Shown: positions 17,821 through 28,868 of the stretch, piece by piece
How the letters are laid out: each line of letters begins with the position of its first letter
Numbering within the stretch: the stretch's first letter is position 1
DNA from: CAVPWP01 sp963709395
GTDB lineage: Bacteria; Pseudomonadota; Alphaproteobacteria; Rhodobacterales; Rhodobacteraceae
Assembly: GCA_963709395.1 (NCBI GenBank)
Contig: CAVPWP010000008.1
Location: forward strand, 1 to 64,000
Direction: 5' to 3'
DNA length: 64,000 nucleotides
Notes under the pieces: generated by a model
The model's input: the letters and a program-made list of their open reading frames with translations, nothing else
Database searches by the model: none
What the model was told of the DNA's origin: nothing
Position numbers and translations under genes: made by a program

Positions 17821-19750
17821 CAGAATGTCAGCCTCAGCTGGGTGATCTGACCGGCGATCGACCGGAACGCGTCCGAAATGCCGGTGCCGTCGGTTTCGTA
17901 GTAAAAACCGCCATCCGCGCCGCCGGTGGCGCAGTATTTCATCACTTCCTTCGCGCCCTCCGGGGCCTCGAAGGCCAGCGTGAAGATCAGCACGCCAGGC
18001 TGCTCGGCCTTCACCGCATCGCAGATGTCCTTCATGCGCAAGTCGGCATCGGCGTAGCCCGTAAAGTTGTCAAGTGCGTTGCGGTGACGGTTCCGCTCGG
18101 TATTGTCGGCCCCGTTGAAGAAGAAGTTGGCGATGTCGTCCTCGGCGAACCAGTTGTGCAGGGTGATGTAGTCGATCTGCCGCGCGTCCGGGTACGCGTC
18201 GAGGAAATCCTCAGGCTCAAACCGGTTGTCGTTCGACGTGTTCCAGTGGCCGGGACGGAACCAGCGCTGGTTGACCCCTCTGTTCGGCATCTCGACGAAG
18301 AAGCCATCGCGCCATGTCAGGTTGCGCCCGAGCTCCGGAGTCGTCGATGGCCACGCGGCACGAGGTGCCCGAGGGACGCGTGGTCGGTTCCCAGCTGGTG
18401 AAGCAGGTTTCCGCCGTGCTCCAGGCATCGTGGGAATACCAGATACGGCTGGGGCCGTTCTTGTACTTGCTGCTTGAGGTCACGCTGAACGGTGTTCTCG
18501 CCGTCGGTCATGACCACGAGCACCTTCATCGTTTCGGTCGGCTCGAAATCGTTCGGACGGTTCTCGGCCCGATCCGCGATCAGGCCGTCGTCGATCATCT
18601 CGGCCACGACCGGGCGCAGGGCGGGGTCGAGAAGGGCCGCGCCCCACTTGATGCCAAGATCGACGGCGGTCCAGCCACTGGCGTTCCAGGAGTCGATGTG
18701 GTTCTTGAGCGGCTGGACGCGCGTTTCGTGGACGAGGATGCCGGCGCGTTCCTCGTCGCACCAGCGCTCGAAATCCTCAGGCTGATTGTACCCGTCGCCA
18801 CCTTCATGGAAATGACCGATCCGCTCGAGCGGCGTGTTCTCGTCGAGCGCGGTCGTCTCGAAATCCTCGTCATCGAAGCGGACGCAGGTCGAGAAGTCGT
18901 GCGTGGTGTTGTAGGCCGTGATCGCCCCGGGATGCGAGGGCGGGTTCGCCACAGTGATCACTTCGCCATCGGCATTCAGGTAGTCGATCATGGGACCGGT
19001 GCGGACGACCGCGTGGTAGGGGATGATCGACATCGAGGTGATGCCTTCGGTCCGGGTTTCGTCGACGACGGTGTCGATGAATTCATTGGCGGCGGTCTTG
19101 AGGTTGCGCAGACGCCGGTTCGACCCCATCGAGCCCGAGACGTCCACGACAAGCGAGATCTCGACGTTCTGGATGCGTTCCAGCGCCGATGTCGCAGCCA
19201 TCGTCCGGAAGCCTTCGACCTCGGAGGCGCGGCCTCGGCCACTTTCGTCGAAATCGTCTCCGAACAGGTTGTTGATGCTGACCCAGTTGGTGAAATAGTT
19301 CGGTGAGTAAACGGCCGACGAGATCTGGACCCGGCGCGACACCAGTTCGCCCTCCTGCCCGGGCAGCGGATTGCCGTCCGCGTCGAACACGCCGCCGACG
19401 TAGCTTTCCTCGACCTCGATGTCGGAACGGTCCGGCGGCGGCTTGCCAGCCTTGGTGTAGTAGTCGATGACCACGTCGCGCGGATCGAGCCTCTGGTCGA
19501 GTCCCGCGGCGGCAAGGGCCGCGCGGTCCATCGTCGCCTGGTTGATCACGCGGGAGGTTTCGAAGCGCATGAGGTCCACGGCAAGGCCACTGACCATCAC
19601 CATGGCGAGGAAGAAGAACAGGGCAAGAATGATGAGACCGCCTTCGTCGTCGCGGCGGAACCTGCGTGCCCGTCCGGCGATCCTGGCCCTCAGCGCAAGG
19701 CGGTTCGCGCAGGGCTTTTCATCTGCGAATACGAATGTCTTGCCGTTCAT
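17820..19750 (-). CDS. TadG-like protein with von Willebrand A domain, frameshifted
   Basis: About 640 residues. The N-terminus has a basic stretch, DDEGGLIILALFFFLAMVM and one membrane helix (TadE-like domain). The vWA domain begins at VEISLVVDVSGSMGSNRRL, with the DxSxS metal-site motif, and later VLVVMTDGENT. The rest, after frame changes near 18480 and 18335, ends with LIFTLAFEAPEGAKEVMKYC and QITQLRLTF. TadG-type proteins sit in the envelope and are linked to Flp/Tad pili. AGGTGAG precedes the ATG. First gene of a three-gene operon without the rest of a tad locus in this window. Confidence 0.75.
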
Positions 19751-20063
19751 ATCTCACCTACCTCGGGGTCCCGAAACGCGGACCCATACCTCTTCGCCGA
19801 AAACAACTTGTATCTAGGCCAATGTTATGTGGCGAAAATTGGGCGGCGGAAGTGCGATTGCGGAACTAACCCCGGAAGAAAGACAATCCTCTCGTTTGCC
19901 CCGGGACTGGACACGCTTGCTGTTCGCGAAGTCGAAACAAACGCGCGAGAATCAAAGCTTCGTTCGGTTACCGGCGGCACAGGCGAATTCGAAATGGTGA
20001 TGGGTTACCCTGCCCCAAGCGAAGGGAAGCGCCGATTCGCAACGCAAGGACAGGGAGACCCGC
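19751..20063. promoter_or_regulatory. Intergenic region between TadG-like and glutamate dehydrogenase genes
   Basis: 313 bp with no convincing gene, lying between two divergently transcribed genes and expected to hold both promoters. AGGTGAG lies just before the TadG-like ATG, and AGGGAGA precedes the dehydrogenase ATG. Two GANTC sites are present (GAATC near 19949, GATTC near 20033). No repeat or strong hairpin was seen. Confidence 0.45.
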
Positions 20064-21503
20064 ATGAACACCCACACCCGCACCGCCGAGCCGAGCTTTC
20101 GCGACAGTGTCGATCTGATGTTCAACCGCGCCGTGGCGCTGATGGATCTCAGCCCCGGACTCGAGGAGAAGATCAGGGTCTGCAATTCGACCTACACGGT
20201 GCGGTTCGGGGTGCGCCTGCGCGGGCAGATCCAGACCTTCACCGGCTATCGCTCGGTCCACTCGGAACATATGGAGCCGGTCAAGGGCGGTATCCGATAC
20301 GCGATGACGGTCAACCAGGACGAGGTCGAGGCCCTGGCCGCGCTGATGACCTACAAATGCGCGCTTGTCGAAGTGCCCTTCGGCGGGTCGAAGGGCGGAC
20401 TATGCATCGATCCCCGCCAGTACGAAGAGCGCGAGCTCGAGCTTGTGACCCGCCGTTTCGCCTATGAACTGATCAAGCGCGACCTGATCGACCCCGCCCA
20501 GAACGTGCCGGCCCCCGACATGGGCACCGGGGAACGCGAAATGGCGTGGATCGCCGATCAATACGCGCGGATGAACACGTCCGACATCAATTCGCGCGCC
20601 TGCGTCACCGGCAAGCCGCCCCATGCGGGTGGCATCCAGGGCCGGGTCGAGGCGACGGGGCGCGGTGTGCAATACGCCTTGCGCGAATTCTTCCGCCACC
20701 CCGAGGATGTGGCGAAGGCGGGCCTGTCGGGCAAGCTCGACGGCAAGCGGATCGTCGTGCAGGGGTTGGGCAACGTGGGCTACCATGCCGCCAAGTTCCT
20801 CAGCCAGGAGGACGGCAGCCGGATCGTCGGCATCATCGAGCATGACGGCGCACTGACCTCGGACACCGGCCTCGATGTCGAGGCGGTGCGCGACTGGATC
20901 GTGCGGCACGGCGGGGTGAAGGGTTTTGCCGACGCCACCTATGTCGAGGACGGGTCGAAGGTGCTCGAGGTCGAGTGCGACATCCTCGTGCCCGCGGCCC
21001 TCGAAGGGGTCATCAACCTCGGCAACGCCGACCGCATCCGCGCGCCCCTGGTGATCGAGGCCGCGAACGGCCCGGTCACCGCGGGCGCCGACGAGGTGCT
21101 GCGCGCGAAGGGCACGGTCATCATCCCCGACATGTACGCCAACGCGGGCGGCGTGACGGTCAGCTATTTCGAGTGGGTCAAGAACCTCAGCCACATCCGG
21201 TTCGGCCGGATGCAACGCCGGCAAGAGGAGTTGCGCCACCAGCTTCTGGTGGACGAACTTGAACGCCTGTCGGCCGACACCGGCGTCGGCTGGACCCTGT
21301 CGCCCGGGTTCAAGGACAAGTACCTGCGCGGCGCCGATGAACTGGAACTCGTGCGCTCGGGACTCGATGACACGATGCGCGTCGCCTACCAGTCGATGCG
21401 CGAGGTCTGGCACGGGCATGACGAGGTTCACGACCTGCGTGTGGCGGCCTATATCGTGGCCATCGACCGCGTCGCGAAAAGCTACAGGGCCAAGGGGCTC
21501 TAG
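20064..21503 (+). CDS. Glu/Leu/Phe/Val-type glutamate dehydrogenase
   Basis: 479 residues, intact, with AGGGAGA before the ATG. The catalytic region has HMEPVKGGIRYAMTVNQDEV, TYKCALVEVPFGGSKGGL (active-site Lys in GSKGG) and PAPDMGTGEREMAWI; the dinucleotide-binding fold has IVVQGLGNVGYHAAKFL (GxGxxG). It converts glutamate to 2-oxoglutarate and ammonia, or the reverse. The length and sequence fit the catabolic NAD-type enzymes of Rhodobacteraceae, but cofactor choice is inferred. It may feed from the D-glutamate module at 56-59 kb. Confidence 0.93.
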   Translation: MNTHTRTAEPSFRDSVDLMFNRAVALMDLSPGLEEKIRVCNSTYTVRFGVRLRGQIQTFTGYRSVHSEHMEPVKGGIRYAMTVNQDEVEALAALMTYKCALVEVPFGGSKGGLCIDPRQYEERELELVTRRFAYELIKRDLIDPAQNVPAPDMGTGEREMAWIADQYARMNTSDINSRACVTGKPPHAGGIQGRVEATGRGVQYALREFFRHPEDVAKAGLSGKLDGKRIVVQGLGNVGYHAAKFLSQEDGSRIVGIIEHDGALTSDTGLDVEAVRDWIVRHGGVKGFADATYVEDGSKVLEVECDILVPAALEGVINLGNADRIRAPLVIEAANGPVTAGADEVLRAKGTVIIPDMYANAGGVTVSYFEWVKNLSHIRFGRMQRRQEELRHQLLVDELERLSADTGVGWTLSPGFKDKYLRGADELELVRSGLDDTMRVAYQSMREVWHGHDEVHDLRVAAYIVAIDRVAKSYRAKGL

Positions 21504-21594
21504 GCGCCGCCCGGCGCGAGTACGGCTTGCGGGCGCGGGCGGGCGGCCCATCTTGTCCTTCGTGGTATTGGCACCAGACAGGGAGATCTTCGGC

Positions 21595-22488
21595 ATGGTT
21601 CATCGGAAGCTGGTGGCGCCTGCGGCGCTGGCCGTCGTCCTCGGGGGTGCGGGCATGGCATCGGCGCAGATGCCCGACCGTCCCGTCCTTTTCGCCATCG
21701 ACGGGCTCGCGGCGGGGCAGGGCAAGGCGAACCTGGACGGCGGCGGCAGCTTCACGGCCAGCCGGGTCTTCGGACGGGTGGGCGGGCTCTACCGCTTCGA
21801 CGGGGGCACGGCCGGCCTTTTCGTCGGAACCGGGCAGATCGACTATGACTTCGACGGCACGACTGCCCCCTGGGGCACCGTGCGCGACGAATCGTTCAAC
21901 ATCCCCATCAGCCTGTCGCTGGGACAGGCCGAGGTCTTCGTGGCGCCGGGGCTGCGCTACGACTACGAGGACGGTGCCGACCGCGACGACGGCCGGACCT
22001 GGGGCGCGTTCGCGGGCTTCGGCTGGCGGTTCTCGGACACGCTGACGCTTGGACCGGCCTTCGGCGCCTATACCGAGATCGGAAGCGACGATCTTGATGT
22101 CTTTCCCGCGATCATCGTCGACTGGCAGATCACCGATCGCGCGCGCCTGACCACAGGGCCGACGCTCGGCGCCACCCAGGGCCCCGGCCTTGCCTTCGAC
22201 TACGCCGTCACCGACGATCTTCGGCTCGGCGTCGCGGGGCGGTACGAGAACATCCGCTTTCGTCTGAACGACGATGGCCCGGCCCCCGGCGGGATCGGGC
22301 AGGACCGCAGCTTTCCGCTTGTCCTGACGCTCGACTACGCGCCGTTCCCGGGCAGCCGGCTGGCCGCCTTCGCGGGCGCCGAGTTCGGCGGCGAGCTTCG
22401 GCTCGAGGATGCCTCGGGCGCGGTGGTCGAGACGCGCGACTACGACCCGGCACCGATCCTCGGCGTAGCCTTCCGCATCGGATTCTAG
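21595..22488 (+). CDS. Predicted outer-membrane beta-barrel protein
   Basis: 297 residues from the ATG at 21595, with AGGGAGA upstream. A signal peptide (residues 1-24, ending ASAQ) is followed by alternating short strands rich in Gly, Asp and aromatics (for example VFGRVGGLYRFDGG, VFVAPGLRYDYEDG) and a final strand ending AFRIGF, with a terminal Phe as usual in outer-membrane barrels. No specific family was recognised. Alone between glutamate dehydrogenase and dnaG. Function unknown. Confidence 0.65.
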   Translation: MVHRKLVAPAALAVVLGGAGMASAQMPDRPVLFAIDGLAAGQGKANLDGGGSFTASRVFGRVGGLYRFDGGTAGLFVGTGQIDYDFDGTTAPWGTVRDESFNIPISLSLGQAEVFVAPGLRYDYEDGADRDDGRTWGAFAGFGWRFSDTLTLGPAFGAYTEIGSDDLDVFPAIIVDWQITDRARLTTGPTLGATQGPGLAFDYAVTDDLRLGVAGRYENIRFRLNDDGPAPGGIGQDRSFPLVLTLDYAPFPGSRLAAFAGAEFGGELRLEDASGAVVETRDYDPAPILGVAFRIGF

Positions 22489-22548
22489 CGGCGCGGCGCG
22501 CGTCGAGCCCCTCGAACTCCGCGCCCTCGGGCACCGATATAATGGGGC

Positions 22549-24495
22549 ATGAGTTTGCCCCCCGGTTTCCTTGACGAACTTCGCAGCCGCACCTCGCTTT
22601 CGCAGGTCGTCGGGCGCAAGGTCATGTGGGACGCGCGCAAGTCGAACCAGGGCAAGGGCGACATGTGGGCGCCGTGCCCGTTCCACCAGGAAAAGACGGC
22701 CAGCTTCCACGTCGACGACCGCAAGGGCTTCTACTACTGCTTCGGCTGCCATGCGAAGGGCGACGCCCTGTCGTTCGTGCGCGAGACAGAGAATGTGGGC
22801 TTCATGGAGGCGGTCGAGATCCTGGCCCGTGAGGCCGGGATGCAGGTGCCCGCCCGCGATCCCAAGGCGCAGGAACAGGCCGACCGCCGGACCGAACTGG
22901 CCGAGGTCATGGAACAGGCGGTGCGCTTTTTCCGCCTGCAGTTGAAGACTGGCGCCGCGTCGCAGGCGCGCGACTACCTTGCCCGCCGTGGCCTCAGCGA
23001 GGCCGCGCTCGACCGCTGGGAAATCGGCTTTGCCCCCGACGCCTGGGAGGCCCTTCGGGACCACCTGACCGGCAAGGGGGTGCGCGAAGAGCTTCTGCTG
23101 GGCGCCGGGCTTGTGCGCGAATCCGACAAGGGCCGCAAACCCTACGACGTCTTCCGCAACCGGATCATGTTCCCGATCCGGGATGCCCGCGGCCGCGCCA
23201 TCGCCTTTGGCGGCCGCGCGATGGACCCCGACGACCAGGCGAAATACCTCAACTCGCCCGAGACCGAGCTTTTCGACAAGGGCCGAAGCCTCTTCAACCA
23301 CGGCCCTGCGCGCGAAGCCGCCGGCAAGGGCCAGCCGCTGATCGTCGCCGAAGGCTACATGGACGTGATCGCGCTGGCCGAGGCCGGGTTCCGGTCGGCC
23401 GTGGCCCCGCTCGGCACCGCCGTCACCGAGGATCAGCTGCGGCTCCTCTGGCGCATCCATCCCGAACCGGTCGTGGCCCTTGATGGCGACAAGGCGGGGC
23501 TTGCCGCGGCGATGCGGCTGATGGATCTTGCGCTGCCGCTGCTCGAGGCGGGCCAGTCGCTGCGCTTCGTGCTCATGCCCGAAGGGCAGGACCCGGACGA
23601 TGTGATCCGGTCGGGCGGGGCTGCGGCCATGCAGCGGCACCTCGACGCCGCGGTGCCGATGGTGACGCTGCTCTGGCGGCGCGAGACCGAGGGCCGGGTC
23701 TTCGACAGCCCCGAGCGGCGCGCCACGCTCGACAAGTCGCTGCGCGAGGCGCTTCGGCGCATCGGCGATCAGTCGATCCGGTCGCACTATGGCGCCGAGG
23801 TCAACCGCCTGAGGCAGGAGCTCTTCGGCGCCCGGCGCCCAATCGGCGGCGGCCGGCCGTTCCGGGGCAAATGGCGCGACGCCCCGCGCGCCGCCACGCC
23901 TTCGGCGAAAGCGTCGCCGCTGGCCATGGGCGACGACGCCTGGGAGGATCGTCTGCGCGAGGCGGTGATCCTTGCCATGCTGGTGACCCACCCAACGCTC
24001 GTGCCGCAGGTTGTGGGCGAGCTTGAGCGCATGGAACCGCTGACGCCCGAACATGCCAGCGTCCTCGCCGCCCTTCTGTCCGCCGAGGCGCCGACACGCG
24101 CCGAAATCGAACGGCTCGCCGGGCCGAACGCCCTTGAAAAGCTCTTCACCCTGCGCCATGTGCAAATTTCGCCTGGTGTGCGGAATGCCGAAGACAGTGC
24201 ATTGGCGCTGACCTGCGTCCGCGAGGAACTGGCAAAGCTTGCGGCGCGGCGCGGGGCTGAACGGGAAATCGCGGAAGCCGCGCACGATCTCGAGGCACTT
24301 GCCGACGAAGGCGTGACATGGCGTCTGAGTCAGGCGGCCGAGGCGCGCAACGGCGGCGGACGCAGGGAGGTCGAGGACGAAACGGAATTCGAAAGGGCGC
24401 CCAATGGCTTGCGCCTGAGCAAGGAAGATCGTGCACGGGCCGAGGCCGTGTTCGGAAAGATCGACTTTGCCCGGGGCGGACGCAAACGAACGTAG
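22549..24495 (+). CDS. dnaG: DNA primase DnaG
   Basis: 648 residues. The N-terminal zinc finger is APCPFHQEKTASFH then YYCFGCHAKGDAL (residues about 41-74). The TOPRIM catalytic core shows LIVAEGYMDVIALAEAGF and PVVALDGDKAGLAAAM, with the conserved Glu and Asp residues. The C-terminal helicase-binding part (about 460-640) is variable. It makes RNA primers at the fork. rpoD follows after 106 bp, the dnaG-rpoD order of many proteobacteria. Intact. Confidence 0.95.
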   Translation: MSLPPGFLDELRSRTSLSQVVGRKVMWDARKSNQGKGDMWAPCPFHQEKTASFHVDDRKGFYYCFGCHAKGDALSFVRETENVGFMEAVEILAREAGMQVPARDPKAQEQADRRTELAEVMEQAVRFFRLQLKTGAASQARDYLARRGLSEAALDRWEIGFAPDAWEALRDHLTGKGVREELLLGAGLVRESDKGRKPYDVFRNRIMFPIRDARGRAIAFGGRAMDPDDQAKYLNSPETELFDKGRSLFNHGPAREAAGKGQPLIVAEGYMDVIALAEAGFRSAVAPLGTAVTEDQLRLLWRIHPEPVVALDGDKAGLAAAMRLMDLALPLLEAGQSLRFVLMPEGQDPDDVIRSGGAAAMQRHLDAAVPMVTLLWRRETEGRVFDSPERRATLDKSLREALRRIGDQSIRSHYGAEVNRLRQELFGARRPIGGGRPFRGKWRDAPRAATPSAKASPLAMGDDAWEDRLREAVILAMLVTHPTLVPQVVGELERMEPLTPEHASVLAALLSAEAPTRAEIERLAGPNALEKLFTLRHVQISPGVRNAEDSALALTCVREELAKLAARRGAEREIAEAAHDLEALADEGVTWRLSQAAEARNGGGRREVEDETEFERAPNGLRLSKEDRARAEAVFGKIDFARGGRKRT

Positions 24496-24538
24496 CAACC
24501 GTGTCGCAACGCGGGTCCTGTATACGCAGGCGGGTTGC

Positions 24539-24580
24539 GAATCAGTGAGTCGCCCTAAATGATTCGTGTGAAAGCGAATC
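24539..24580. promoter_or_regulatory. Cluster of four GANTC sites before rpoD
   Basis: GAATC (24539), GAGTC (24547), GATTC (24561) and GAATC (24576) lie within 42 bp directly upstream of rpoD. GANTC is the target of the cell-cycle methylase CcrM in alphaproteobacteria. The last two also form a small hairpin (GATTCG...CGAATC, 8-base loop) in the likely leader of rpoD. Confidence 0.6.
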
Positions 24581-24601
24581 ACCCTACATCAGGAGTGCCG
24601 C

Positions 24602-26589
<1,988 letters not shown>

Positions 26590-26593
<4 letters not shown>

Positions 26594-27024
26594 GTGGGGG
26601 GCTGGCCGCTCTCGCAGGGACCTGGCGACTGATCGAATGGGTGGCTGAAGACGACAACGGTGTGGTCAACTATCCCTTGGGGCCGGATGCCATCGGCGTG
26701 ATTTGCTACACCGAAGACGGGTTTGTGCATGTCCACATCATGGCGGCGGAGCGCGTCCCTCACGCGTCTCCCGATACCATGGGCGGAACCGTCGAAGAGG
26801 ACAGCCGCTCGGCCAAATCGCACATTTCCTATTCAGGACGCTGGCACATCGAGGATGGAAAGGTGATCCATGAGGTCGCGATTTCGTCCTTCCCCAACTG
26901 GGCTCCCAGCCGTCAGCTGCGCCACATGCGGTTTGTCGATGAGGACCTCGAACTCAGCGCCGACCCGATGGTCTGGGGTGACAGGCACATCCGTCATCGG
27001 CTGCGCTGGGCGCGGGCCGCCTGA
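26590..27024 (+). CDS. Lipocalin-like domain protein
   Basis: 144 residues. LAGTWRLIEWVAEDDNG, ICYTEDGFVHVHIMAAER, YSGRWHIEDGKVIHEVAIS and DRHIRHRLRWARA give the strands of the lipocalin-like (Lipocalin_5) fold, small beta-barrels often binding hydrophobic ligands. The GTG at 26590 is the only good start and lies inside the rpoD stop (CAGTGAGT), so translation is probably coupled to rpoD. No signal peptide, so it is cytoplasmic. Substrate unknown. Confidence 0.7.
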
Positions 27025-27165
27025 TCCCGGCTTTTGGTCGATGGCGCGGCTGATCCTGCAGCAAGTGGGCATTGGGCAGACTGCCCACCGATCCTGCGGG
27101 CTTCTCGACACGGCCCGCGTCCGCTAGTCTGTGGGACGACACGTCAAGCAACAGGAAGCGACCCG

Positions 27166-27442
27166 ATGTCCCTATTGTCACGCCTTTTCGGCGGCGGATC
27201 CACGCCGCAAGCCGGGGCAGAAGCCCCTTGACCACAACGGCTATACCATCACCCCCGCGCCGATCCGAGAAGGCAACAGCTACCGGATAAGCGCCCGGAT
27301 CGAAAAGGAGATCGGCGGCGAGACGAAGACCCACACCCTGATCCGCGCCGACACGATCGACAATCTCGATACGGCGGTGACCGCCTCGACGGCCAAGGCC
27401 AAGATGCTGATCGACGAGCAGGGCGACCGCCTTTTCGACTGA
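27166..27442 (+). CDS. HlyU-family protein, one frameshift
   Basis: About 91 residues. The start SLLSRLFGGGSTPQAGAEAP from the ATG at 27166 joins, after a one-base shift near 27230, to DHNGYTITPAPIREGNSYR, IEKEIGGETKTHTLIRADT and KAKMLIDEQGDRLFD, the HlyU core. HlyU was named as a haemolysin activator in Vibrio; in alphaproteobacteria its role is poorly known and it has no obvious DNA-binding motif here. Stand-alone gene. Confidence 0.7.
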
Positions 27443-27572
27443 CCCCGATGGTCAAGCGCGCGCCTCGCGGGTCGCATTGCTGCCCCTCGCTGGTGCGCTG
27501 GGACCGGCGCGTTGCGACCAAGCCCGCAGAATTCGGTTGGGATGCCTGAGGGCAAAGTCCGCCCGAAGCGGC

Positions 27573-28160
27573 CTAGACAGCCCCGGCGCTGTCTTGGCCC
27601 TTCGCCCTGCGCCGCCAGAGCGCGACCCCGATCCAGAGGAGGCCGCCAAGGACCAGCGGGCCGATCAGCGCATGCTCGATCCGTTCAAGGTCGCCGAAGA
27701 TCCGTTCGATCGTCTGGCCGAGAAGGTAGCCAAGGCCGACCCAGATCGTCGCCCAGACAATCGCCGAAATCGCCGCGCAGGCGGCAAAGAGCCCCGGCTT
27801 CATCCCCAGTGTCGCCAGAGACATGGCCCCGGCCGTCTTCATGCCCGGCAGAAAACGGAAGGTCAGGGCGAAGAAGACGAGGTTCTTCGAAAGGCGGGCG
27901 ACGACCCCGGCCACCTTTTCGTGGTCGAGGGCGCGGCGGACATACCGGCTGTCGCGGTAGGTCCGGCCGACCCAGAAGAGCGTAATGTCCGACAGGTAGC
28001 CCCCCGCCGCGGCGGCGACAATCGTGGGCAGAAGGTGCATATGTCCCTGGTGGGACATGATCCCCCCGGTCATCGCCACGGCCTCGCCCTCGATCGCGGT
28101 GCCGGCGAAAACGGCCAGCGTCCCGTAATTCTCGACAAAGGCCTCAAGCCAACCCGACAT
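27573..28160 (-). CDS. DedA-family membrane protein
   Basis: 195 residues from the ATG at 28160. Four to six hydrophobic segments; ENYGTLAVFAGTAIEGEA holds the acidic residue, and FFALTFRFLPGMKTAGAM holds the conserved Arg and Pro-Gly of the DedA/VTT domain. GYLSDITLFWVGR is the GDxxxxxxGR-like motif with Ser-Asp. DedA proteins act in lipid scrambling, membrane potential or drug resistance. Alone between hlyU and a small lipoprotein, pointing away from the latter. Confidence 0.85.
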   Translation of the reverse strand: MSGWLEAFVENYGTLAVFAGTAIEGEAVAMTGGIMSHQGHMHLLPTIVAAAAGGYLSDITLFWVGRTYRDSRYVRRALDHEKVAGVVARLSKNLVFFALTFRFLPGMKTAGAMSLATLGMKPGLFAACAAISAIVWATIWVGLGYLLGQTIERIFGDLERIEHALIGPLVLGGLLWIGVALWRRRAKGQDSAGAV

Positions 28161-28330
28161 TGCAATTCCACCATTCCGGAAGGGCGTTCGGCAATGCTTC
28201 TTCCGGCGATGCCCTTTCGTCAAGTCCAACGTCGGGACAGACTGTCGCCTTGAATTCTGCGGTGAGAGGCTGGATGATGAAAGTCAGCCTTTGTCCCGGC
28301 ATCTGCGCCCGGACCCGAATGGAGACTCCA

Positions 28331-28744
28331 ATGATCCGTCACTCTGCCCTCGTGGCGACCCTTCTCGTCCTGTCCGCTTGCGCGACCACGGATTCCTCCG
28401 GGCGCGAGACCTTAATCACCCGTGAGTCGGCGGTCGTGTTGCACAACGGCGTCAACGATCCCTTCGAGGTGAAGTTCAAGGCCGGATACGGCGCCCCGGA
28501 CTTCTGGTGCGCCGCCGGACGTTTTGCCGAAAACCAGAACCTCCCTGTCGGCGCCCGGATCTACCGTCTGACGCCGTCGCCGCGTCCTCAGGGCTCGGGC
28601 ATGGCCTTCAGCTTCGCCCAGCCGCCGGGCGGGGGGCAGCCGACTGGTCTGAACCGCATCAGTTCGGATCCCGACAGCCTGTCGGTTTCGAACGCGCGCG
28701 ACCAGTGCCGGATCGTCCAGTTGCGCACCCGCAGGCGCGACTAG
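28331..28744 (+). CDS. Hypothetical lipoprotein
   Basis: 137 residues from the ATG at 28331. A signal with hydrophobic core ALVATLLVL and lipobox LSAC makes Cys17 the lipidated residue. The mature part has VVLHNGVNDPFEVKFKAG, two further cysteines (FWCAAG, DQCRIV), and a Pro/Gly-rich loop (PPGGGQPTGL). No known family recognised. Probably in the periplasm, attached to the inner or outer membrane. Divergent from dedA. Confidence 0.65.
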   Translation: MIRHSALVATLLVLSACATTDSSGRETLITRESAVVLHNGVNDPFEVKFKAGYGAPDFWCAAGRFAENQNLPVGARIYRLTPSPRPQGSGMAFSFAQPPGGGQPTGLNRISSDPDSLSVSNARDQCRIVQLRTRRRD

Positions 28745-28868
28745 GACCCCTGCGGCAAGATCACGGAACCGGCTGTGCCAAGACGGCGCAGCCGGTGCGC
28801 ACGCGGCAAACGGACTGGTTGCGTGCCGCAGGGGCCTCTGCCCCCGAGCCTTCGGGGTGGGCGACGAT

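Noticed and set aside
21310..24582. 1090-residue minus-strand frame opposite dnaG
   Set aside because: Shadow frame of GC-rich coding DNA; the plus strand carries DnaG with all motifs and a clear outer-membrane gene.
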